Shown here in pieces: positions 34,301 through 44,230 of a DNA stretch of 64,000 nt; positions within the stretch are counted from its first letter, which is position 1, and every line of letters starts with the position of its first letter. The notes beneath the pieces are model-generated. The model was not told the origin of the DNA. It saw only the letters and a program-made list of their open reading frames with translations, and did no database searches. This DNA comes from Brevibacterium picturae (GTDB lineage: Bacteria; Actinomycetota; Actinomycetes; Actinomycetales; Brevibacteriaceae), in the NCBI RefSeq assembly GCF_900105045.1, contig NZ_LT629739.1, positions 248,001-312,000 of the forward strand. Direction: 5' to 3'. A program made the position numbers and the translations under genes.

Positions 34301-36222
34301 AACGCATCTGAGATCCGTTCGCAATCGGCATCGTCGAGCCCTTCGGGGAAGGTCAGTCCGAAGTCGTAGATGTAGCGGTGCGACCCATCGACGAGGTCCA
34401 GCTCGTGCGGGCGTTCGTCGAGAACGGTTGCTCCGAAGGCCGTGAGGAACGGCAGCACCTCCGAGAGTCCGACGCGCTCGTCTCGGTAGAGCGCCAGGCG
34501 CACCGGGGCGTCCGAGGTGTCCTCCGGGCGGTAGAGTCGCACGGCCGAACCATGACCGGCTTCCAGCGCTTCGAACCGTCCGACGTCGGCCACCGCATCA
34601 GCGGGCGTGTGGTGTTCCTCGTAGCTGGGCGGGAACGCCTTTGACCACCGGTCAGCGCGAGCGACCGAACTGTCCCTGTCTCCGCGCTCAGTGGGCGCGA
34701 GGAAGGCGTGGACGTCTTCGGACCAGGAGCGCACGGCGCCGACGATCCGCTTCTCCACGGTCTCGGGATCGATCTGCGGCAGTTCGACGTCTCGGGCCAC
34801 GCGGGCGACGAAGTGAATGCGGGCCAGCGCGGATTCTGTCAGCAGCACGTCGAAGTCGACGCTCTCGGCCTGATAGAACTTTCGCAGAACCTCCTGGACC
34901 CGCATGCGCGCCGCCGTGTCGTAGAGGTCGCGGGGCAGGTAGAGGATGACGGAGACGAACCGCTGGTAGGGGTCACGGCGGACGAAGACCCGTGACTGGC
35001 GACGCTCCTGCATGTCGACGATCTGCATGACGACCTCGAAGATCGTCTCTGTTGTGTCGTGCAGGAGGTCATCTCGCGGATAGGTCTCGAGGATGCCCAG
35101 GAGTTCGTTCGCCGAATGGGATCCGGCGGGGAATCCGCTGGCAGAGAGGATCTTGCGCACCTTGCGGTTGATGACCGGAATGTTGAGGACGCTGTCGTTG
35201 TAGAACTCAGGCTTGAACACACCGACGAAGCGGCGTTCGCCGACGACCTCACCGGATGCGTCGAAGGTCTTGACCCCGATGTAGTCCATGAAGGACCTCC
35301 GGATGACCCGTGAGCGCGAGTTCGCCTTCGTCAGCACCAACACATGGGGTTCACTGGCCTTATCGGCCACTGCCTGACTCAGGCGCGACTTCACCAACGG
35401 CCGCAGAGTGGAGATGCCCAGGGACGTGTGCTCGATCGGTTCGAGGCTGCTCTGGCTCTCATCACGGGAGTAGTCGTACTCGCGGTATCCGAGGAAGGTG
35501 AAGTGTCCGTCGAGCCAGTTGAGCAGCTCCGCGGCGGCTTCGGCCTCAGAGGCGAGCTCCGAACGCGGAGGCTTCGCCTGCAGCTCCGTCGCGATGTCCT
35601 TGGCCCGGATCGCCATGGCGCTGGCATCGGTGGCTGCGGCGGAGACGTAGTCGAGTACGCTGCGCAGCTGGTCTGCGAGCCTGCCGTGATCCTCTTCGGG
35701 GAGTCGATCGATCTCGAGGCGGATCCAGGACTGCTGCTGCGGAAGGACGGATCCGCTCGCCTCGGCGGTTTCAGCTACGAGTGGGATGCCGGCGGTGTCG
35801 GCGGAGACCGCCGGGGCCTCGGCCGGGGACAGCACCGACAGCTCGGAGCCCTGTCCTTCGACGGCGATGATGGGGTGGTGGACCTGACGGATCGCACGAC
35901 CGCTGCTCGCCAGATCGCTGACGGTCGAGGAGACGAGGTGCGGCATGTCGGTCAGGACCATCGCGATGACGGTGTGGTTATCGCGGAACTCGGGAGAGTC
36001 GACTCCAGGATTGTAGATGGAGATCGCCGGTGATCGCCCGTCGTACTCGAGTCCCAGTGCGTAGTGCGAGGCGGCCGCCGCGGCCAGAGTCTCTGTTCCT
36101 GCTTCGGCTGTGCCAGGTTCGAAGCGCGGATAGTACGCCTCGAGGAAATTTTTCGGGGCACCCTGCCCCTTCTGCTTCCTCCACTCTTCTGCAATGTCCG
36201 AATATGAGACCTGAGACACCAT
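31330..36222 (-). CDS. gdh: NAD-dependent glutamate dehydrogenase, large (about 180 kDa) type
   Basis: The 1630-residue protein belongs to the large bacterial NAD-GDH family (Rv2476c-like), which oxidatively deaminates glutamate to 2-oxoglutarate. The N-terminal half holds ACT-like regulatory modules; the catalytic half begins near residue 800 with GGLRWSDRRDDFRTEVLGL and KNALIVPTGAKGGFFPKQ, followed by the nucleotide-binding domain (VGIGDMSGDVFGNGMLRS, VGEGGNLGVTQLGR). Length is typical (1580-1650). The ATG at 36222 is chosen because AGAGGTGAC precedes it; the frame is open eight codons further. It is divergent from the DUF2505 gene. Confidence 0.94.
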   Translation of the reverse strand: MVSQVSYSDIAEEWRKQKGQGAPKNFLEAYYPRFEPGTAEAGTETLAAAAASHYALGLEYDGRSPAISIYNPGVDSPEFRDNHTVIAMVLTDMPHLVSSTVSDLASSGRAIRQVHHPIIAVEGQGSELSVLSPAEAPAVSADTAGIPLVAETAEASGSVLPQQQSWIRLEIDRLPEEDHGRLADQLRSVLDYVSAAATDASAMAIRAKDIATELQAKPPRSELASEAEAAAELLNWLDGHFTFLGYREYDYSRDESQSSLEPIEHTSLGISTLRPLVKSRLSQAVADKASEPHVLVLTKANSRSRVIRRSFMDYIGVKTFDASGEVVGERRFVGVFKPEFYNDSVLNIPVINRKVRKILSASGFPAGSHSANELLGILETYPRDDLLHDTTETIFEVVMQIVDMQERRQSRVFVRRDPYQRFVSVILYLPRDLYDTAARMRVQEVLRKFYQAESVDFDVLLTESALARIHFVARVARDVELPQIDPETVEKRIVGAVRSWSEDVHAFLAPTERGDRDSSVARADRWSKAFPPSYEEHHTPADAVADVGRFEALEAGHGSAVRLYRPEDTSDAPVRLALYRDERVGLSEVLPFLTAFGATVLDERPHELDLVDGSHRYIYDFGLTFPEGLDDADCERISDAFIAGWEGKKEAGVFDRLVVCGMHWKHVTIIRALGKYLRQAGFTYSDAYVGEVYSDNPEISRLLVDYFFAKFDPATDESVRADRMDELNESVESSLSQVASLDADRVLRSSLELLRATVRTNYFLDESGELPTALVLKIRANELSFVPKPKPALEMWVYSPQVEGVHLRFGTVARGGLRWSDRRDDFRTEVLGLVKAQMVKNALIVPTGAKGGFFPKQLPPMSDREAWMAAGQAAYEVFIESLLEVADNLVYSADGGEQEVVHPNRVVRHDGDDYYLVVAADKGTARFSDVANAIAERRGFWLGDAFASGGSVGYDHKKMAITSRGAWKSVERHFRELGVNTAADDFTVVGIGDMSGDVFGNGMLRSEHIRLVAAFDHRDIFLDPNPDAARSFVERKRLFDLPRSSWQDYDRELISTGGGVFPRSAKSVDLSPEAAAALGLEPGKRSPAELMTQILKAPVDLVYNGGIGTYIKSSDESHSDVGDKANDAIRVDGRDLRSRVVGEGGNLGVTQLGRVEAALNGVAINTDAVDNSAGVDSSDHEVNIKLLLRTLLHKGAFAAEDRERVLLSFTDDVADRVLANNYAQNVVLGEARAQTESMSGTYGRMLSYLEKNADLDRQVEFLPDALELSTRDFNSYVSPELAVLLAYAKMHAADEILDSVVPDEDWMKRELTSYFPDSLVEKYGELIPEHPLHREIATAKLVNRMIDRGGLTYVYRMLEETPASVPQIARVFVVVSEIFGLDDFFEAVCALDNKVPTSVQVQLQHAYVRLLDRSSRWLVQQAPDTLDVDSGIETYGKVVAALRARVPDLVDGFDAESMRATAQGFIDEGVPSELAWRAAALLDEFALLDVAQLSGRTNESAEDVAEVYYAVNDKFSGSQVLTLIGDLDRSDRWSALARGSLRDDFYSAILSVAGTVLAATDSPISGTPDERAKQRLAEWLERNDTVAARVLDTTETILGLESVTQAPLSVLLRMMRGVVRSSAWESEHGF

Positions 36223-36361
36223 GTCACCTCTATGATCAGCGCGCAAAATTTACTGCGATTCGACGTCGAACCGCCATCTCCCACACTATGCTCAAACGCT
36301 GAGAAAGGCACGCCGACGGCCCTGCCGCATCACGACTCCGATCGCCTGGCAAACTTAAGCT

Positions 36362-36826
36362 ATGCGAACTCTGACACTCAGCCATGAATACGCGGATTCA
36401 CTGTCGGCTCTTCTCCTCAGGCTTGCCGACGTCTCGACCTGGCAGTCCCTGGGATCCGAGGCCCATGCGAAGCGGATCGATCCCGACACCGAGGTGACGG
36501 TGAAGACGCCGCTGCCGAAGAGTGAGATGCCCTCTGCCCTGGCCTCTCATCTGCCGGCGAATGCCGAACTCGTCGAGGTCTACCTCATTCCCGGAGATGT
36601 CATCGGAGACAGCGCGGAGATCCGGATGACCGCCCATGCGGCAGGAGTGCCCGTCGAGATCGATGCGCTCATCACGCTCGCGCAGACAGATTCGGGGACG
36701 TCGCTGTCGGTGCGCGCCGAGATCAGCTCCTCGATTCCCCTCTTCGGGTCGATGGTCGAACAGGCAGTTGTGCCTATTCTGCAAACGCGACTGGACGACC
36801 GTCTGCACAAGCTCGACCAGCCCTGA
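36362..36826 (+). CDS. DUF2505 domain-containing protein
   Basis: The 154-residue soluble protein matches DUF2505, an actinobacterial branch of the START/SRPBCC-like fold: an N-terminal beta-alpha segment (RTLTLSHEYADSLSALLLRLADV), alternating beta strands, and a C-terminal amphipathic helix (VVPILQTRLDDRLHKL). No catalytic residues are recognisable; such folds usually bind hydrophobic ligands. The ATG at 36362 is close to CAAACT and TAAGCT hexamers, suggesting a leaderless mRNA. A CCAGCC/GGCTGG hairpin (36817-36832) overlaps the stop codon. Its partner process is unknown. Confidence 0.78.
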   Translation: MRTLTLSHEYADSLSALLLRLADVSTWQSLGSEAHAKRIDPDTEVTVKTPLPKSEMPSALASHLPANAELVEVYLIPGDVIGDSAEIRMTAHAAGVPVEIDALITLAQTDSGTSLSVRAEISSSIPLFGSMVEQAVVPILQTRLDDRLHKLDQP

Positions 36827-36879
36827 GGCTGGCGACCTGAGGCTGGCATCCTGAGACCGCTGGCCGGGTTCGCCTGGCC

Positions 36880-37332
36880 TCAGTCTTGGTCGCGCAGCAG
36901 TTCGGGCAGCTCGCTCACGTCGTACCAGAGAAGGTCAGCCTCGCCGAGGTGGTCCTCCGCTGCTTCGGTTCCCCGCTGGGCTGCGATGTCGGCAGCTTCC
37001 TCCCAGACCTCGGCCTCGTCGAGGTGGATGCTCGCGATTGATGTCATCTCGACTCCGTCCAGGGTGAGCACGTCGAATCCTTCGGCCAGCCCTTCACCGG
37101 CACTCGAATCGGGCGCGTCGTAGGCGACGACCGCGCGCGGTGAGACAGCGGAGGCCTCGAACGCCTGGGTGGCGGCCAATGCGGCCGCGATGCACAGAGC
37201 GTCGAATTCTCGTGCCTCGAGTTCCTCCCCACCCAGCTCTCGACCTTGGGCATCGGGGGCGACCGCGTGCACGGATTCGAGTCCCGCACGCAGCGCGGTC
37301 AGTGTGGTCGGGATGTAGCAGCGAATGGACAT
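36880..37332 (-). CDS. DUF6912-like acidic conserved hypothetical protein
   Basis: The 150-residue acidic soluble protein begins MSIRCYIPTTLTALRAGL, a start typical of a small actinobacterial family (DUF6912 in my recollection) found near the whiB1 and secA loci. It has no membrane segment or catalytic motif that I recognise; the C-terminal half (EEAADIAAQRGTEAAEDH) is helical and the last residues DLLWYDVSELPELL look like a conserved end. The ATG is six bases after a TAGGAT -10 hexamer (37339-37344, minus strand), indicating leaderless transcription. Function unknown. Confidence 0.68.
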   Translation of the reverse strand: MSIRCYIPTTLTALRAGLESVHAVAPDAQGRELGGEELEAREFDALCIAAALAATQAFEASAVSPRAVVAYDAPDSSAGEGLAEGFDVLTLDGVEMTSIASIHLDEAEVWEEAADIAAQRGTEAAEDHLGEADLLWYDVSELPELLRDQD

Positions 37333-37341
37333 GCTCCAATC

Positions 37342-38562
37342 CTAAAGGGACGTCGCTCTGCGCCGAGCACCCGGCTTTCGTGACCGTTTCCGGGCCGGCA
37401 GCAGCTCGGCCACCACGTCAGCGATCTCCTGGCTGAGCACCGATTTCGGATTCGCCTCGTGGAGGGTGTGCCCGGCCAACATGGCGGCATCGACCGTCGC
37501 CGGCTCGTCACTGAAGATGAAATCGGGGTCGCGACGGACGAATCTGTTGAGCACTTCGCGAATGCGCACCTCGGCGGGGTGGCCGACGGCACCTGCCCGG
37601 ACCTTCGTGATCCCGATGCGCATCTTTGAACCCATTGACTCCGCCCTGTCTGTGCCGAGGAGCTTGACGAGTCTCTGCAGACCGATCGGGTCGCCGGCGG
37701 CCAGGACCAGAACGGTGTCTGCGGCGTCGAGGGAGGCCCGAGTCGCACAGTGCCGGTCGTAGAACGGGTCGGCGAAGTCATCGTCGGGGTCCACCCGGTC
37801 TGCGACGTCGACGACGACGAGGTCGAACATCGTAGCCAGACGGGCAAGCACCGCGGTGAGGACCGAGGCTCGAATCTCCGGCCACCTGTCGGGCCTGGTC
37901 AAACCGGTGACGGCATGGAAGTCCTCGCGTATCGCAGCATGCGGAACGGCGGAGACGTCCAGGGGCGGAGTCTTTTCCGCCTCGAGTCGGCACAGACTTG
38001 CCAGATGCGCCGACTCCTCCGTCAGCCCCAGGGTCGTGGCCACCATCGCCGCCACGGTGTCGGCGTCGACGACGACACTGCGATGGCCTTGTCTGGCGCC
38101 GTGGTCGCCGAGGTTGACCGCCGTCAGCGTGCGACCGGGTGAGGAGCCCGTCCCCCACACCGTGACGATGTGTCCCTGCCCGCCCGGTGGTCCGGGTGGG
38201 GTTCTGGGTCGCGGCGGGACGACGGTGGAATCGCGGGTGTCGTCGAGCGCCTGGGCAACGGTTTCGGCGTCGGCGGTGGACGGCACATGGCTGCCGATGC
38301 CGAGTGCCTCCAGCGCCTCGGCGTCGTTGCCGAATCCCAGCACCGCCGTCCCCGCCGCCCGGATCGCGGCGATGACCTGTGCATCCAATCCCGGGAAGTA
38401 CTGGCCGACGATGACGGCGTCGGCGCTGCCGGTCCGGCACAGTGCCAGCAGTTCGACGTCGTCTGCGGGGCGGGCGACGATGGTGACCTCGTCGACCTCG
38501 CTGAGGAGCTCGAACAGGATCAGGTCGAACTCGAAGTCCACGGCCAGGAGAACCTGCGTCAT
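37342..38562 (-). CDS. CpaE/MinD-like ATPase-fold protein with degenerate Walker A
   Basis: The 406-residue protein has a receiver-like N-terminal domain (residues 1-110), a Pro-rich linker and a ParA/MinD-like domain (about 130-390). The P-loop position reads GTGSSPGRT (137-145): the essential KGGxGKT lysine is Arg144 and the deviant N-terminal Lys is missing. VVVDAD (163-168) and LVVVDVADR preserve the Walker A' and B positions. This is the CpaE layout, in which the protein localises pilus or secretion machinery, but no Flp pilus genes are nearby. It may be a non-hydrolysing scaffold. It overlaps the SAF-domain gene by four bases. The C-terminus is strongly basic (RKRSRKPGARRRATSL). Confidence 0.78.
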   Translation of the reverse strand: MTQVLLAVDFEFDLILFELLSEVDEVTIVARPADDVELLALCRTGSADAVIVGQYFPGLDAQVIAAIRAAGTAVLGFGNDAEALEALGIGSHVPSTADAETVAQALDDTRDSTVVPPRPRTPPGPPGGQGHIVTVWGTGSSPGRTLTAVNLGDHGARQGHRSVVVDADTVAAMVATTLGLTEESAHLASLCRLEAEKTPPLDVSAVPHAAIREDFHAVTGLTRPDRWPEIRASVLTAVLARLATMFDLVVVDVADRVDPDDDFADPFYDRHCATRASLDAADTVLVLAAGDPIGLQRLVKLLGTDRAESMGSKMRIGITKVRAGAVGHPAEVRIREVLNRFVRRDPDFIFSDEPATVDAAMLAGHTLHEANPKSVLSQEIADVVAELLPARKRSRKPGARRRATSL

Positions 38563-39209
38563 GACTGACCGCTCTCGGCCCTGACCGCCGCGGGTGCGCC
38601 GACGACCGAGAGGAGACTGTTGCCGTCGAGGGCGCCGAGCACATCGGAGAGCTCCGTGCTGGCGACGAAGACCTCGATCCTGGCACCGTCCCCGACGCCG
38701 AAGCTGCCGACCTCACGAGTGATGTTGGAAACCGGAGCCGAGGTCACGATCTGCTGGGGGTCGACGCCTTCATCGTCGAGTCCTGTGGACTCGGGCTGGG
38801 CCCACACGTCGACCAGACTGCCGGCGTCGACGACCGTGGGCACCGAACCGGCGACATCGATGGCCACGATCCTGCCCTTGAGTTCGGCGACGGGGGCCAG
38901 GGCCGAGGCCGGCAGAAGCTCACCGGCGGCGATCACGGCGCGGACGCTCGACTGATCCGGGAAACCGGCATCCGCGGACAGGTACTTGTCGCCGATATCA
39001 GCCAGATTCACCTCTGCCACTGTCAGATCCTCAGTACTGACCACCTGACCCGGGACAAGCGGCACCGCGCTGGCCCACACCCGGGTGGTGGCGTTCGCAG
39101 TGCTGATGAGCAGGTAGGTCGCGACCATGGCCACGACGACCAGGACCGCTCCGACGAGCAGGCGGGCATCGGTCCACTTCGGCCGACGAATTCGTTTCGA
39201 GAGCTCCAT
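38559..39209 (-). CDS. SAF-domain membrane-anchored protein
   Basis: The 216-residue protein has a basic N-terminus (MELSKRIRRPKW), one membrane helix (about residues 16-36) and an extracytoplasmic SAF domain (about 40-105, VWASAVPLVPGQVVSTEDL), the module found in CpaB/FlgA-type pilus and flagellar assembly proteins. The rest forms a compact domain with no known motif. The start at 39209 has AGGTGGAGA upstream. It precedes and overlaps the CpaE-like gene, and CpaB-CpaE pairs are usual in Flp pilus loci, yet no pilin, secretin or CpaF ATPase gene is present in this window. A near-consensus promoter lies at 39260-39287. Confidence 0.8.
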   Translation of the reverse strand: MELSKRIRRPKWTDARLLVGAVLVVVAMVATYLLISTANATTRVWASAVPLVPGQVVSTEDLTVAEVNLADIGDKYLSADAGFPDQSSVRAVIAAGELLPASALAPVAELKGRIVAIDVAGSVPTVVDAGSLVDVWAQPESTGLDDEGVDPQQIVTSAPVSNITREVGSFGVGDGARIEVFVASTELSDVLGALDGNSLLSVVGAPAAVRAESGQS

Positions 39210-39259
39210 TGCATCTCCACCTCTGGAAAATTTCCCATGACAGGAACTGTTTCTGAGTG

Positions 39260-39287
39260 ATAGTATTGAACACCAAACGAGGTCAAA
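39260..39287. promoter_or_regulatory. Overlapping divergent promoters of the SAF and BldC-like genes
   Basis: On the minus strand TTTGAC (39282-39287) and TACTAT (39260-39265), 16 bases apart, form a near-consensus promoter for the SAF/ATPase operon. On the plus strand TAGTAT (39261-39266) can serve as -10 for the HTH gene. The two -10 boxes overlap, so only one direction may fire at a time, and the HTH protein could bind here. Confidence 0.55.
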
Positions 39288-39349
39288 GCAATGGTTTTGG
39301 CAAAAATTGTCACCAAGCAATCAGTCACCTGGAATGGGAAAGGGCCCTC

Positions 39350-39571
39350 ATGGTCGTCGAAAATCGCTTCCTGCCGCTCACCGATGTGGCCGATCTGCTC
39401 AATGTCTCGATCGCTCAGGCCCGCGCCCTGGTCCGCACCGGGGATCTTCGTGCCATCAAGGTCGGCGGACGCGGACAGTGGCGGGTGGAGAAGACCGAGA
39501 TCGAGGCGTACATCCAGCGGATGTACGAACGCACCGAGCACGAGATCAAAACCGGTTCGTTCGACGACTGA
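39350..39571 (+). CDS. BldC-like MerR-type helix-turn-helix protein
   Basis: The 73-residue protein is a single MerR/excisionase-type winged HTH: FLPLTDVADLLNVSIAQARALVRTGDLRAIKVGGRGQWRVEKTEIEAYI spans nearly all of it, described here by its core DVADLLNVSIAQARALVRTG. BldC-type proteins bind DNA cooperatively at direct repeats and control development in Streptomyces. The ATG at 39350 has GGGAAAGGG upstream; the longer frame from 39257 would read through the promoter. It is divergent from the SAF/ATPase operon and likely regulates it or its other neighbours. Confidence 0.85.
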   Translation: MVVENRFLPLTDVADLLNVSIAQARALVRTGDLRAIKVGGRGQWRVEKTEIEAYIQRMYERTEHEIKTGSFDD

Positions 39572-39625
39572 AGCGAGAGCGAACGCGTTCGCTCCCCTGG
39601 TCGAGAAGCGACTGGGCACCAGCGC

Positions 39626-40141
39626 CTAGGCGAAGGGGTTGACTCGGGTCTGGACCAGCGCAATCGCACGGTGAGGGACGATCCGCCCCGAGATCTCGAC
39701 ATAGTCAGAGGCAACCATGTCGCAGCGCCCGCGGATAGCCCCGCCCTCACCCGCCAATTCCAGGGAGACCTCCTCATGGACGGCGGCCAGGCGCCTGAGC
39801 GCCGATCCCATCCCCAGTCGCTCCAAGGGCCCGGATTCGCGGCTGTGCCTTCTCGATCGGGTGCGAATCTCTCGTATCCATTCGATTGCCACAACGGCTG
39901 TGTCGATGCCGGCGATGACGAAGATCCCATTGCCCAGAAAGACAGCCGTCCCTGATATCTCTCGGGCGGCGACAACCACCTGCACCGGCTGGCCGATCGC
40001 GCCGCGCATGCGCTCGAGCAGGGTTCGCTGTGCGGCATGAGCCGCGACTTCGTCACTGAGCTCACCTCTCCTGGCGTGGGCCTCCCGCGAAGCGTGCATT
40101 GCTTCGACATCCGACAGGAGTGCGTCGATCCGATCATCCAT
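39626..40141 (-). CDS. Conserved hypothetical protein with Sm/SH3-like beta segment
   Basis: The 171-residue soluble protein has an N-terminal coiled-coil helix (about residues 1-50, MDDRIDALLSDVEAMHASRE) and a C-terminal beta-rich half containing AIRGRCDMVASDYVEISG and RIVPHRAIALVQT. Small RNA- or ligand-binding barrels (LSm/SH3-like) have this pattern of short strands with D-Y-V-E followed by iP-x-x-a-I. That resemblance is by eye only. The ATG at 40141 is preferred to 40177 because AGGG lies upstream. It is convergent with the HTH gene and divergent from the LysM gene. Function unknown. Confidence 0.65.
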   Translation of the reverse strand: MDDRIDALLSDVEAMHASREAHARRGELSDEVAAHAAQRTLLERMRGAIGQPVQVVVAAREISGTAVFLGNGIFVIAGIDTAVVAIEWIREIRTRSRRHSRESGPLERLGMGSALRRLAAVHEEVSLELAGEGGAIRGRCDMVASDYVEISGRIVPHRAIALVQTRVNPFA

Positions 40142-40289
40142 GAGATGAACCCTGCCGCAGCGAAGAGCGACAAACAAGAGCCTCGGCGCATATCAGCAGA
40201 ACTACACCATCGTATTTATATTTCCCTATTGACATCAAACTGCATCTAACAGCACTATAGAGTTACGTTTCCAAAGAAGGACAACTCTC

Positions 40290-40973
40290 ATGTATCTGCT
40301 GGCAGCTTGCACCATCTCGTGGCTCTGTCTGATCGGTGCATTCATCACCACCTGGGTTCACCTCCCTGCGCCGCGCAGCACCACTGATCTCGTTGTCATC
40401 ATCGTCGTGGGCACGGCCGCCGTGCTGTTCTCTCGGGTTGGGGTGGTCTCACTGCTGACAATGCTGGTCAGGCTCCTTCCCCATGGGCGCATGAGAACAA
40501 TGGCCACGAAGACCGTACTGCGCATCGTTCCCACCATGTTGCGCTCGAGTGTTCTTGCTGCGGCCTCGGCCAGCCTGGTTGTCCACGCGGCGCACGCCTC
40601 TCCCCTGCCGGCCGATGCACTCGCAGTCGACGATCATCGGGTATTCGCTGCCACCGCAGCCGCCCCCTCGCTCGATCCGGGCTGGCCGACCGCAGTCCCC
40701 GACGACACCCCGTCGGACCCGGGCTGGCCGACGACTCCACCGGCCCCCAGATCCGAGCCCTCCCCATATCAGAACGCGCCGACCACCGACGATGAGGCTG
40801 AGGTTCATATTGTCGGAGCCGGGGAAAGCCTGTGGTCGATCGCTGCGGACCAGCCCTCATCCCGTGGCGTCACCCAGGACATCGTCGACGACATCTACTC
40901 AGACAACCGGGACGTCATCGGTGCGAACCCGAACCTCATCATGCCCGGCCAACGATTGGAGATTCAGCTATGA
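40290..40973 (+). CDS. LysM-domain membrane protein
   Basis: The 227-residue protein has two N-terminal membrane helices (about residues 1-22 and 33-55), a third hydrophobic segment near 85-105, a Pro/Asp-rich linker containing DPGWPT twice, and a C-terminal LysM domain (VGAGESLWSIAADQ to IMPGQRLEIQL). LysM binds peptidoglycan, so the protein probably connects membrane and wall. The ATG at 40290 has AAAGAAGGAC upstream, and TTGACA lies at 40229-40234. Its stop overlaps the next gene by four bases, coupling it to the Rv3235-family gene. Such a pair near secA is a recurrent actinobacterial arrangement. Confidence 0.86.
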   Translation: MYLLAACTISWLCLIGAFITTWVHLPAPRSTTDLVVIIVVGTAAVLFSRVGVVSLLTMLVRLLPHGRMRTMATKTVLRIVPTMLRSSVLAAASASLVVHAAHASPLPADALAVDDHRVFAATAAAPSLDPGWPTAVPDDTPSDPGWPTTPPAPRSEPSPYQNAPTTDDEAEVHIVGAGESLWSIAADQPSSRGVTQDIVDDIYSDNRDVIGANPNLIMPGQRLEIQL

Positions 40974-41440
40974 CCGCCCCACTGGTGCTTTCACGTCCTC
41001 GAGTGGCATCGACGCCATTGCGCAGCGGAGCGCAGAATCCTGTTGCGACCGCCCCTGCTGCGAAGCAGAGCAGAGGCGGCGAAGACGACAGGGATGACGG
41101 ACGCATTGCGGCTACCGCGACATCGTTGGCGGTGGCGTGTTTGGAGATCTTCGCCGGCATACGGCGCAGCGATTCCATCTCCCGCTGGGTCGACCGAACT
41201 CTGCTGGACAAAATCGATCAACGCGCCCAGCTTCGCGCAGAGGTCGCCCCGAGCAAACCGATCGGAGAACTCGGTCCAACACGCACCCTGCGTGCGGGCA
41301 ATGCCAGGGTCTGCCGGGTCACCGACGCCATCGCCGAAGTCACCGTCGTGGTCCGCACACAGAACCGATTCCGGGCGGTGGCAATCCGCTTGGAACTGCT
41401 CACCACCCGGTGGACGATGACTGCGCTGCAGACGATGTGA
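40970..41440 (+). CDS. Rv3235 family (DUF6459) protein
   Basis: The 156-residue soluble protein has a disordered N-terminal 50 residues and a C-terminal domain matching the Rv3235 family: LAVACLEIFAGIRRSDSISRW, TLLDKIDQRAQLRAE and a final AVAIRLELLTTRWTMTAL. The family is conserved close to secA in actinobacteria and has no assigned function. The ATG overlaps the LysM gene stop (ATGA). The conservation of the pair suggests an envelope or secretion role, which is inference only. It is convergent with secA, 39 bases away. Confidence 0.78.
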   Translation: MTAPLVLSRPRVASTPLRSGAQNPVATAPAAKQSRGGEDDRDDGRIAATATSLAVACLEIFAGIRRSDSISRWVDRTLLDKIDQRAQLRAEVAPSKPIGELGPTRTLRAGNARVCRVTDAIAEVTVVVRTQNRFRAVAIRLELLTTRWTMTALQTM

Positions 41441-41479
41441 GCGCCTGCAGACGGTGAGCGAGAGGTCAGAGCTGCAGAC

Positions 41480-44176
<2,697 letters not shown>

Positions 44177-44230
44177 TTTTCTCCTAATCGGCATGAATGC
44201 CTGACAACAACTCGGACGACTCTATAATCC

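Noticed and set aside
36817..36832. CCAGCC/GGCTGG hairpin at the DUF2505 stop
   Set aside because: Six base pairs and no T-run; too weak to list as a terminator.
40178..40289. TTGACA (40229-40234) with TATAGA (40256-40261) as the LysM promoter
   Set aside because: Spacing of 21 bases is too long for a standard promoter; an intermediate -10 could exist but is not convincing.
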